Shown here piece by piece: positions 14,697 through 21,585 of a stretch of 64,000 bases of DNA. The first letter of the stretch is position 1. Each line of letters starts with the position of its first letter. The position numbers and the translations under genes were made by a program. Below the pieces are notes generated by a model. The model did no database searches. It worked only from the letters and a program-made list of their open reading frames with translations, and was not told the DNA's origin. The stretch comes from Methylomonas koyamae (GTDB lineage Bacteria > Pseudomonadota > Gammaproteobacteria > Methylococcales > Methylomonadaceae): positions 1,302,001-1,366,000 of the forward strand of contig NZ_AP019777.1 in NCBI RefSeq assembly GCF_019669905.1, written 5' to 3'.

Positions 14697-14874
14697 GGCT
14701 ATGTTCGCGTTAATAGTTGAATGAGAACGAAGCCGTCATCCCGGCATACCCAAAGGGCACAAGCGGATTGCCGGGATCCATGACACAAGGATGTGTTGAA
14801 ACTTTGCCGTCCGTGGCTTCTGGGCCCCGGCAATCCATGCCGGGGCGACGCCAACTACTAACGCGAACATAGCC
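14697..14874. mobile_element. MITE-like element, 178 bp, with 24-bp inverted ends
   Basis: The left end begins GGCTATGTTCGCGTTA (14697-14720). The right end (14851-14874) is its reverse complement, differing at two of 24 positions. The interior holds two hairpins: ATCCCGGCA/TGCCGGGAT (14738-14746 and 14769-14777) and GCCCCGGCA/TGCCGGGGC (14824-14832 and 14838-14846). There is no coding capacity. The structure fits a non-autonomous miniature element, but I could not find a clear target duplication. Confidence 0.65.
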
Positions 14875-14905
14875 TAACGAAAGTCAACCGATTCAATCCG
14901 ATTCC

Positions 14906-15556
14906 ATGAAATTCGACAGAGTGATCCTGGTCGTCGATGCCGACGTCTCCTCATACAAAGGCATTTTGCGGATGGCCGAACGGCTGGCGGCCGAGGTGGT
15001 GCATTTTGCCTGTAGCAGCGAATTAAACCGGTGGGCCGGCGACAAGCGCTTGCGTTTCGGTCCTGCCAATCTGGCGTTGTGCGTGGTGTTCGATCCGGAG
15101 TTTCTGGACGTGTTCGAGCGTAAGCCGGGAGACGATGTTTTCGGCCAATGGCCGCGTATCTGTATCAGCCGGGCCGGAAGCATGTCCAAAGCACTGCAGG
15201 CGATCAACTCCGGCGTTTTCGATTTTATCGAGAAGCCGTTTCGGCTGGACCAGATGCGGTTGGCCTTAGAACGGGCGTTGGATACCTTCGAACGCGATAC
15301 CCGGCGGCTCAGCGAATTCAAGACGCTGACCCGCAGAGAATTGCAGACGTGCGAGATGGTGGTCAGCGGCCTGACCAACCGGGAAATTTCCGAACAATTG
15401 GACATTTCCATCAAAACGGTTAAGGTCCACCGTGCCAACCTGATGCGCAAGGTGCGCGCCAAATCGGTAACAGAACTGTTGCGCGGCTACGATGAATTCA
15501 AAGCCTCGGGTAACGGCGCCCATGGTGCGGCGAAAAAGTTTTCCGCCGACACATGA
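14906..15556 (+). CDS. LuxR/FixJ-type response regulator
   Basis: The 216-residue protein has a divergent receiver domain (about 1-125) and a LuxR-type DNA-binding domain (about 141-195). In the receiver, Asp11 and Asp13 form the acidic pair, Asp63 is the likely phosphoacceptor and Lys110 (FIEKPF) is the conserved lysine. The DNA-binding part has LTRRELQTCEMVVSGLTNRE followed by a recognition helix with KTVKVHRANLM. It probably controls transcription after phosphorylation. No kinase gene is adjacent; the next gene is the CBS-GGDEF protein, with a 93-base gap, so the two may be functionally linked. Confidence 0.85.
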   Translation: MKFDRVILVVDADVSSYKGILRMAERLAAEVVHFACSSELNRWAGDKRLRFGPANLALCVVFDPEFLDVFERKPGDDVFGQWPRICISRAGSMSKALQAINSGVFDFIEKPFRLDQMRLALERALDTFERDTRRLSEFKTLTRRELQTCEMVVSGLTNREISEQLDISIKTVKVHRANLMRKVRAKSVTELLRGYDEFKASGNGAHGAAKKFSADT

Positions 15557-15649
15557 GGCCGCGCCAATCAGCATTCGCGCTTGTCGAATCCCCAGCCAAA
15601 CCTTGCGCCATCCCGGCTTAAACCCAACCGCTAACCGCATTCACCATCC

Positions 15650-17002
15650 ATGGAATTGACTTTGTTTCCCACCGTCGGCACGATTGCCCAGCGCGAAATT
15701 TTGCGCGCCACGCTCGAGACCAGCATGCGCGAGGTGTCCGAACTGCTGAGCCGCTACAACGTTAGTAGCGTCGTGATCGAGCAAGCCGACGGACACTATG
15801 TGTTTTCGGTCGAAGACTTGCTGGTCCACGTCCACGAGGGCGGCCAAACATCCGCCAAACTGGGCGACCTGCCGATCCGCAAGGTCGCCTGCATCGGCGA
15901 AAACGAACATATCCTGGCCGGCCTGGACGAGCTGGAGAAGAGCGGCGACCGCTATTTGGGCGTGGTCGGCAGCGGCGGCGAGCTGGTCGGCATTCTGACC
16001 TATACCGATATTTTGTCGGCGGTCGATCCGACCGTGCTGGTCCAGAAAAAAACCATAGGTGAGCTGATTTCCCGCACCGAACCGGTCACGTTTTCGCCGG
16101 ATTGGATTCTGGAAGACGTATTGAGCCACCTGCGCAAAATGGAAGATTCCATTATCGTGGTCGAGGCCGGAATACCGGTCGGCATCATCACGACCAAGGA
16201 CATTTTCCGGATTTTATCGTCCGGCAGCGCTACGGACTTGCCGCTGGCGGAGTACATGACCAGCCCGGTCGCGACCACCCATATCGATGCGACGATACAC
16301 GACGCCTTGATGCAACTGAAAACCTTGAAGATCAAACGCGCGGTGGTGGTCGATGCGAACCGCCATCTGGTCGGCGTCGTCACCCAGAGCGAGCTGGTCG
16401 GATTCGCTTACGGCACCTGGATCGATTTGGTCAAACACCACGCCAGCGAATTGAAGGAGTTGGTCGGGATTTTGGAATCGAAGGCGTTGGGTTTGGAAAA
16501 GTCCGCGCTGACCGATCCGTTGACCGGCATCGGCAACCGGCGCATGTTGCAACAACGCCTGGAAGAGGAAATTCAGCGCATACGGCGTTACCGGTCGTCG
16601 CCGTTTTCGTTGTTGTTGATCGACATCGACCACTTCAAGCGCGTCAACGACAGCCACGGCCATCTGGTCGGCGACGAAGTCTTGAAACTGGTGGCGGCGA
16701 CGCTGCGCGGCTTGGTGCGGACCGTCGACGACGTCACTCGCTGGGGCGGCGAAGAATTTGCGCTGCTGCTGCCGCATACGCCGATTGCCGCCGCGGCCGA
16801 ATTTGCTGCCCGCGTGCGGCTGGCCATCGAGAATTTGGTGTTGCCGCGGCAAATACGAGTCAGCATCAGCATCGGCGCCGGCGAGTTTGCCGTCGCCGAA
16901 ACCGAGCAGGCATTCTTCGAGCGGGTCGATAAAGCGCTGTACCGGGCCAAGCGCAACGGCCGCAATTGCGTCGTGGCCGACACCGGCCCCGAGGGTGTCT
17001 GA
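15650..17002 (+). CDS. CBS-domain diguanylate cyclase
   Basis: The 450-residue cytoplasmic protein joins an N-terminal block of CBS motifs (about 10-125 and 135-255, likely two CBS pairs) to a GGDEF domain (about 285-445). The cyclase makes cyclic di-GMP from two GTP. The active loop GGEEF is at 366-370. An inhibitory RxxD site (RTVD, 357-360) sits five residues before it, the spacing used for product inhibition in PleD-type enzymes. CBS domains usually bind adenosine nucleotides, so the enzyme may couple energy state to c-di-GMP. There are no membrane segments. The start at 15650 is the first in-frame ATG. Confidence 0.93.
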   Translation: MELTLFPTVGTIAQREILRATLETSMREVSELLSRYNVSSVVIEQADGHYVFSVEDLLVHVHEGGQTSAKLGDLPIRKVACIGENEHILAGLDELEKSGDRYLGVVGSGGELVGILTYTDILSAVDPTVLVQKKTIGELISRTEPVTFSPDWILEDVLSHLRKMEDSIIVVEAGIPVGIITTKDIFRILSSGSATDLPLAEYMTSPVATTHIDATIHDALMQLKTLKIKRAVVVDANRHLVGVVTQSELVGFAYGTWIDLVKHHASELKELVGILESKALGLEKSALTDPLTGIGNRRMLQQRLEEEIQRIRRYRSSPFSLLLIDIDHFKRVNDSHGHLVGDEVLKLVAATLRGLVRTVDDVTRWGGEEFALLLPHTPIAAAAEFAARVRLAIENLVLPRQIRVSISIGAGEFAVAETEQAFFERVDKALYRAKRNGRNCVVADTGPEGV

Positions 17003-17023
17003 CATGAAGGGCCGGATACCGTT

Positions 17024-17273
17024 TTGACCTACGCGGCATGGGCGCTGACTTGCGCTTGCTGGTTATGGAGCCGGACCGGTCTGCCCGGAATGGCCGCTAT
17101 TAGCCGCCGCGTTGCTGTGCGGAGCCTTGTTTTACTCGTTCATGGGACGCAGGCAATGGCAGGGCAACCAGTGCCGGGTCTTGCGGGCGCTGATCGGCGC
17201 ATTCGCGGCTTGCGCGCCTCGTTGCGGGATAAAACAACCGCAGCGCACTGGCGATAGGCGCCTCGCCCGCTAG
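17024..17273 (+). pseudogene. Possible frameshifted small membrane-protein remnant
   Basis: Two overlapping frames each encode part of a hydrophobic stretch. The first gives LTYAAWALTCACWLW; after a shift near 17090 another frame gives WPLLAAALLCGALFYSFMGRR and runs to a stop near 17273. Joined, they would make a small protein with two membrane spans. Codon use in each part is reasonable. No family is recognised, so this could be chance. Confidence 0.25.
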
Positions 17274-17282
17274 ATCCCTGGG

Positions 17283-17759
17283 TTAACCGTTGCCGCCGTT
17301 CTGGGCCAAAAAGCTTTCCCAGTTCCGCGTCGTCACCGCCTGCAAATAGGCTGCGGCCATTTCGGCGGTGAGCAATTCGAACAATACCCGGTTTTCCAGC
17401 CAAACTTCCACCACCTGAAAGATGCCGCCGCGGTCGCAGGTCAACGCCCGCCAGCCTTCGCGCGCGGCAATCGCTTTGATCGACGCTTCGTCCAAGGCCA
17501 CGGAAAGCGCGGCGTGGGTCGGCACGTAATCCGGCCGGTCGGCGTCGTATTGAAATTGCACGTCCTGCCCATCTGCGCCGGGCTGCATGACGGTACCCAG
17601 AGGATAGACCTCGACCAGCGTGGCATGGCCGTCGTCGCAGATTGCGATATGGCTGCCGCGCGCGGACGGAAACGGATACGCCTTGCCGCCGATCAATTCG
17701 GCAACGACGGCTGCCACTCGGGCCGGGTCATGAGCGGAAATCGATAAATGGTGAATCAT
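17283..17759 (-). CDS. VOC-superfamily (glyoxalase/dioxygenase-like) protein
   Basis: The 158-residue protein starts MIHHLSISAHDPARVAAVV, the opening of a vicinal oxygen chelate module with a possible metal-binding His. It continues with HIAICDDGHATLVEVYP and a second half THAALSVALDEASIKAIA. The two halves suggest the usual paired beta-alpha-beta-beta-beta modules. The substrate is unknown. The gene is single, reads against its left neighbour and is followed on its promoter side by repeat-rich DNA. The ATG at 17759 is the natural start. Confidence 0.75.
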   Translation of the reverse strand: MIHHLSISAHDPARVAAVVAELIGGKAYPFPSARGSHIAICDDGHATLVEVYPLGTVMQPGADGQDVQFQYDADRPDYVPTHAALSVALDEASIKAIAAREGWRALTCDRGGIFQVVEVWLENRVLFELLTAEMAAAYLQAVTTRNWESFLAQNGGNG

Positions 17760-18013
17760 ATGCAGTTCTCGGTAGATTTAAGGTAAGGTTCGGCGGCGGT
17801 GTAAGCCGGCCGGCTATGTTAGCGAATTAACGGCGGAAATGTTCGGATAGATCGGATTGATTTTTACGGATACGGATGCAGGGTACACGGTGTGTACCTA
17901 CGGGGCTATCTGCCAAGTGGGAGCGCAGACGTGCCGTGCCACGGTGGATTTGTGCCGCAGCGCGGCCGAGCCTTGCATTACCACGCGGCGCGTGGGAACG
18001 AGGAAAATTCAAA
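17760..18013. other. Repeat-bearing intergenic stretch
   Basis: No gene is seen. GGTACACGG and TGTGTACCTAC at 17882-17901 form a variant of the family B palindrome in the minus orientation. CCACGCG/CGCGTGG near 17980 is another short palindrome in a context (TTGCATTACCACGCG, GTGGGAACGAG) resembling a common gammaproteobacterial repeat. Confidence 0.45.
17882..17901 (-). repeat. Variant family B palindrome
   Basis: On the minus strand it reads GTAGGTACACACCGTGTACC, with the GTAGG head and a GGTACAC/GTGTACC stem. It is one base shorter at the head than the standard family B copies and has A for G and T for C in the arms, keeping the pairing. Confidence 0.6.
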
Positions 18014-18034
18014 GTAGGGTACGCACCGCGTACC
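18014..18034 (+). repeat. REP element, family B, copy downstream of the RAYT gene
   Basis: It has the head GTA followed by GGGTACGCACCGCGTACC. The stem GGTACGC/GCGTACC is perfect apart from the central bases. It lies eight bases beyond the end of the intact RAYT gene, with its head pointing away from the gene. Confidence 0.85.
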
Positions 18035-18041
18035 TTTGGTT

Positions 18042-18593
18042 TCATTCACCACCATCGAACGTATCAAATTTTCCGGCCATATCCGAGCCCCATTCCGCAG
18101 GATAAACCCCCTCGTTTACGAAGCGATGGAACGACGAATAAGGCCAATTAGCCACCGAGGTCACCAGACCGTGTTTAACCGGATTGTAATGCAGGTAATC
18201 CAGATGTTTTGCGTAGTCGCATTCGTCGCGTAATGCATGCTCCCAAAATCTACGTTGCCAGACGCCGCGCCGCCTTTGGTGTTGTTTTGATAGAGATATT
18301 GATTGTTCAGGGCCGTTCGCCGCCAACCAATGTTGGGTGAAATGTTTTTTGATAAAGCCCCAGCGTTTGGAGTAATCGGCATCGCCAGGAGGCAATGCCA
18401 AAATCGCGTGGAGGTGATCCGGCAACACCACCAGGGCATCAACCGTAAAAGGCCATTGTTGTTGGCATGCGCGAATGGCCGAACGCAGCAAATCCCGAGC
18501 CGCATCGTTCGCCAAAATCGGCGCCCGTCGTTCCGTTACCAGGGTAAAAAAGTACGAGCCGCCCGGTATATAACAGCGCCGATAATTCGCCAT
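18042..18593 (-). CDS. REP-associated tyrosine transposase (RAYT), intact
   Basis: The 183-residue protein is a complete RAYT, a single-strand DNA nuclease of the IS200/Y1 fold that nicks and may mobilise REP palindromes. It begins MANYRRCYIPGGSYFFTL and has the His pair in LPDHLHAILALPPGD, GVWQRRFWEHALRD, and the catalytic-Tyr region in HLDYLHYNPVKHG. It ends with WPYSSFHRFVNEGVYPAEWG. The ATG at 18593 is preceded by a GGGG stretch. Family B repeats lie on both sides, two of them as an inverted pair upstream. Of the three RAYT genes here it is the only one without a visible defect. Confidence 0.93.
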   Translation of the reverse strand: MANYRRCYIPGGSYFFTLVTERRAPILANDAARDLLRSAIRACQQQWPFTVDALVVLPDHLHAILALPPGDADYSKRWGFIKKHFTQHWLAANGPEQSISLSKQHQRRRGVWQRRFWEHALRDECDYAKHLDYLHYNPVKHGLVTSVANWPYSSFHRFVNEGVYPAEWGSDMAGKFDTFDGGE

Positions 18594-18661
18594 CGCAAAC
18601 CCCGTTTGCAGAAACCCATGTTGGGAATTGTGGACGGGTTTAAACCAATCGGCAATTCAAG

Positions 18662-18682
18662 GTAGGGTACGCACCGCGTACC
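18662..18682 (+). repeat. REP element, family B, upstream copy 1
   Basis: It is identical to the copy at 18014: GTA then GGGTACGCACCGCGTACC. It is 68 bases upstream of the RAYT start and faces the inverted copy at 18719 across 36 bases. Confidence 0.85.
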
Positions 18683-18718
18683 GAAAGAGGGGCGTCCCAA
18701 TGTTGGAAGCCAGAAGAA

Positions 18719-18739
18719 GGTACGCGGTGCGTACCCTAC
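18719..18739 (-). repeat. REP element, family B, upstream copy 2 (inverted)
   Basis: It is the exact reverse complement of the copy at 18662. The two have outward heads and facing palindromes, which is a BIME-like pair. Confidence 0.85.
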
Positions 18740-18820
18740 ACAGCTCGGAAATTGGCAAAATCGGCGGCCATCAGATCATTAGGGCAACGTCGACAAATCA
18801 TTGGGAATTGGCCTTCGAAT

Positions 18821-18841
18821 CCTCGATTGCATCGAGGCTAC
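18821..18841 (-). repeat. REP-like element, family E
   Basis: On the minus strand the head GTAG is followed by CCTCGAT-GCA-ATCGAGG, a perfect 7-bp stem with a 3-base loop. No gene of its own is recognised nearby. Confidence 0.65.
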
Positions 18842-18877
18842 TTGCTTGCGGAGGTCCGGTTGACCGAAAGGTTAAAC

Positions 18878-19336
18878 CTAGTGGCGAAGAGATAAGTAAG
18901 GAGAAAACTTTTTATCTAGCACACTCGTTTGTTCAAACATCCATTTCTTAATGTCAGCACTCGCATGAACTTTTCTTGAGCGCTCCTCACCGACCGGTAA
19001 TCCCTCCAATTCGGACTGAATACAGCCGAGTTCACAGATTTTGTGCCAAAGAACTTTGTCGAGGTATTGAACTATTGCGTCGTCAAAAAGCCATTTTGCT
19101 CCTCGAGTGCCAGACAAGAACTTGAACTCAGCTTCTTGTGATGTCTTCCCGGAGGTTAAAACAGAAGCAAGGTAGTCCCGGGCAGCTTCGTAGACAGATA
19201 ACCGCCGTTCGAATAAATCGAGTTTCAATTTGTTTTGAGCTGTACGCCATTGGTGGTAGGCAATTGAAGCTCCAAAGAACGCAATCGTTGGGGTAAGCAA
19301 TGCTGCGAGATATGTTGTCCAGTGCGGTTCAGTCAT
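18878..19336 (-). CDS. Hypothetical single-pass membrane protein
   Basis: The 152-residue protein starts MTEPHWTTYLAALLTPTIAF, with one N-terminal membrane span (about residues 7-27). This is followed by a hydrophilic, probably helical cytoplasmic part (YHQWRTAQNKLKLDLFERRL, VYEAARDYLASVL). I have no function for it. ATG at 19336 is preferred to a longer frame to 19450 because the extra residues pass through the htpG terminator. The gene is somewhat AT-rich. It reads in the same direction as htpG but is separated from it by a terminator and a repeat. Confidence 0.55.
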   Translation of the reverse strand: MTEPHWTTYLAALLTPTIAFFGASIAYHQWRTAQNKLKLDLFERRLSVYEAARDYLASVLTSGKTSQEAEFKFLSGTRGAKWLFDDAIVQYLDKVLWHKICELGCIQSELEGLPVGEERSRKVHASADIKKWMFEQTSVLDKKFSPYLSLRH

Positions 19337-19423
19337 AGCTAGGTCTAACAAGTAATTAAATAGATCTGTATATCGCTTAAAACTAACGGATATATAGGGC
19401 GACTTTAACACAACACCCACAAA

Positions 19424-19445
19424 AAAGGCCGGTTTCCCGGCCTTT
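19424..19445. terminator. Rho-independent terminator after htpG
   Basis: AAAGGCCGG and CCGGCCTTT form a 9-bp stem around TTTC. On the minus strand, in the direction of htpG, the stem runs into six T. In the other direction there is also a T-rich end, so it may work both ways. Confidence 0.8.
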
Positions 19446-19493
19446 CTCAATTGATGGCTCGATTGGGTTACAAACCCTATCGAAAGCCAACGT

Positions 19494-19526
19494 GTCGGGT
19501 TACGGCTATCGCCTAACCCAACCTAC
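19494..19526 (-). repeat. REP-like element, family G, overlapping the htpG stop codon
   Basis: On the minus strand it begins GTAGGTTGGGTTAGGCG and closes with CGTAACCCGAC; TGGGTTA and TAACCCG form the stem. The TAG of its GTAGG head is the htpG stop codon (19523-19525). Confidence 0.7.
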
Positions 19527-21460
19527 TTCAATAGATTTTGCAACAACCCATTCAACTTATGCACAAACGCTGCCGGGTCGTCCAACTGGCCGCCTTCGCT
19601 GAGGATGGCTTGGTCGAACAGAATGTGGCTGATGTCGGCAAACCGGGCATCGTCCTGCTCGTTTTTCAGGGCTTGGACGATGGCGTGGTCCGGGTTGATT
19701 TCGAAGATCGGCTTGCTGTTGCCGCCCATGCCGAACATGCCGCCGGCGTGGCCGGCTTCCTTCATGATCCGCTCCATGTGCAGGCTCATGTCGTAAGCGC
19801 CGGTGACCAGGCAAGCAGGGGAGTCGGTTAGACGGTGGCTGATTTTGACTTCGCTGACTTTGTCGCTGAGTACGTCTTTGATTTGTTTAACCACCGATTC
19901 GAAGTCCTTGCTGACTTCTTCCTGGTGTTTTTTCTCTTCTTCGGTATCGAATTTATCCAGGTCAAGTTCACCTTTGGCAATCGATTGCATGTGTTTGCCG
20001 TCGAATTCGGTCAGGCTGGATACCAGCCATTCGTCGATGCGGTCGGTCAGCAATAACACCTCGATGCCTTTCTTGCGGAACACTTCCAGATGTGGGCTGC
20101 TTTTCGCGGCGGCGAAGCTGTCGGCGGTGATGAAGTAGATTTTTTCCTGGCCATCCTTCATCCGGCTGACGTAATCGGCCAGCGATACGTTCTGGGTTTT
20201 GTCGTCGGTATGGGTCGATGAGAAACGCAACAGGCCGGCAACGCGGTCCTTGTTTTTATGGTCTTCAATCGGACCTTCTTTGATGACGTTACCGAATTGC
20301 TCCCAGAATTTTTGGTATTTCTCGGCGTCGTTTTCGGCCAGGTCTTCCAGCAATCCCAAGACCTTTTTAACGGCACCGCCTTTGATGGTGTTGATCTGCT
20401 TGCTTTGTTGCAGAATTTCCCGCGAGACGTTCAGCGGCAGGCTGTCGGTGTCGATTACGCCGCGGATGAAGCGCAGATAGCGCGGCATCAATTGCTCGGC
20501 ATCGTCGGTGATGAAGACTTTTTTGATGTACAGTTTCACCCCGTGTTTGGCGTCGCGGTCCCATAAATCGAACGGCGCTCGACCCGGAACATAGAGCAGC
20601 AAGGTGTATTCGTTGGTGCCTTCCACTTTGCTGTGGACGTGAGCCAATGGGTCTTGGAAGTCGTGGCCGACGTGTTTGTAGAACTCGTTGTACTGTTCTT
20701 CGGTGATGTCGTCTTTAGACTTGGTCCATAGGGCAGAGGCGCTGTTGACGGTTTCGTCTTCGACGCGGGCTGGCGAAGTTTCGTTGCCTTCGTCATCTTT
20801 CTCGGCCGGGATTTCCTTGCTCATGATGATGGGCAGGGAGATGTGGTCGGAGTATTTTTTGATGATTGAACGCAGTTTCCATTCGCTGAGGAATTCTTCT
20901 TCGCCTTCTTTCAGGTGCAGCACAATTTCGGTACCGCGGCCGGCTTTATCGACCGATTCGATGCTGTACTCGCCCAGGCCGTCGGATTCCCAGCGCACAC
21001 CCTGGTCGTGCGGTGCGCCGGCTTTGCGGGTGGTTAAGGTGACTTTGTCGGCGACGATGAAGGCCGAGTAGAAACCGACGCCGAATTGGCCGATCAGTTC
21101 GCTATCCTTGGCTTGGTCGCCGGTCAGACGTTCGAAGAATTGCTTGGTGCCGGATTTGGCGATGGTGCCGATATGGTCCTGCACTTCCTCGCGAGTCATG
21201 CCGATGCCGTTATCGGTGATGGTGATGGTCTTTTTGGCTTCGTCGAAATCGACGCGGATTTTCAATTCGCTGTCGCCTTCGTACAGGCTGTCGTTGGCCA
21301 GGGCTTCGAAGCGCAATTTATCGGCGGCGTCGGAGCCGTTGGAGATCAACTCGCGCAAAAAGATTTCCTTGTTGCTGTACAAGGAGTGAATCATCAAGTG
21401 CAGCAAATGCTTTACTTCGGTTTGAAAACCTAGGGTTTGTTTGTTTGCCTCAACAGTCAT
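19523..21460 (-). CDS. htpG: Molecular chaperone HtpG (Hsp90)
   Basis: HtpG is the bacterial Hsp90, a dimeric cytoplasmic ATPase that helps refold proteins. The 645-residue protein has the GHKL nucleotide-binding motifs: [10 protein letters not shown] with the Asn/Asp, TDNGIGMT, and [11 protein letters not shown]. The middle domain follows, and the C-terminal dimerisation part ends in LLQNLLK. The length is slightly above E. coli HtpG (624). It is read leftwards from a sigma-32-like promoter and ends in a REP-like repeat and a strong terminator, so it is a single-gene unit. Confidence 0.98.
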   Translation of the reverse strand: MTVEANKQTLGFQTEVKHLLHLMIHSLYSNKEIFLRELISNGSDAADKLRFEALANDSLYEGDSELKIRVDFDEAKKTITITDNGIGMTREEVQDHIGTIAKSGTKQFFERLTGDQAKDSELIGQFGVGFYSAFIVADKVTLTTRKAGAPHDQGVRWESDGLGEYSIESVDKAGRGTEIVLHLKEGEEEFLSEWKLRSIIKKYSDHISLPIIMSKEIPAEKDDEGNETSPARVEDETVNSASALWTKSKDDITEEQYNEFYKHVGHDFQDPLAHVHSKVEGTNEYTLLLYVPGRAPFDLWDRDAKHGVKLYIKKVFITDDAEQLMPRYLRFIRGVIDTDSLPLNVSREILQQSKQINTIKGGAVKKVLGLLEDLAENDAEKYQKFWEQFGNVIKEGPIEDHKNKDRVAGLLRFSSTHTDDKTQNVSLADYVSRMKDGQEKIYFITADSFAAAKSSPHLEVFRKKGIEVLLLTDRIDEWLVSSLTEFDGKHMQSIAKGELDLDKFDTEEEKKHQEEVSKDFESVVKQIKDVLSDKVSEVKISHRLTDSPACLVTGAYDMSLHMERIMKEAGHAGGMFGMGGNSKPIFEINPDHAIVQALKNEQDDARFADISHILFDQAILSEGGQLDDPAAFVHKLNGLLQNLLK

Positions 21461-21495
21461 GTCTATACTCTTTTGGTTGTAAAGTGGACTTGGGC

Positions 21496-21525
21496 AAGTT
21501 GGGGATGGCCGTTAAATTTTTCAAG
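21496..21525 (-). promoter_or_regulatory. Sigma-32 (heat-shock) promoter of htpG
   Basis: On the minus strand CTTGAAA (21519-21525) and CCCCAACTT (21496-21504) are separated by 14 bases. The heat-shock consensus is CTTGAAA, 11-16 bases, then CCCCATNT. The -10 box lies about 35 bases before the start codon, as expected for htpG. Confidence 0.75.
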
Positions 21526-21585
21526 GCCGCGGTTGCGGCATTCGGGGCAAGCGGGGTTTATGGTTTCGTTAGTTGATTTACGCCC

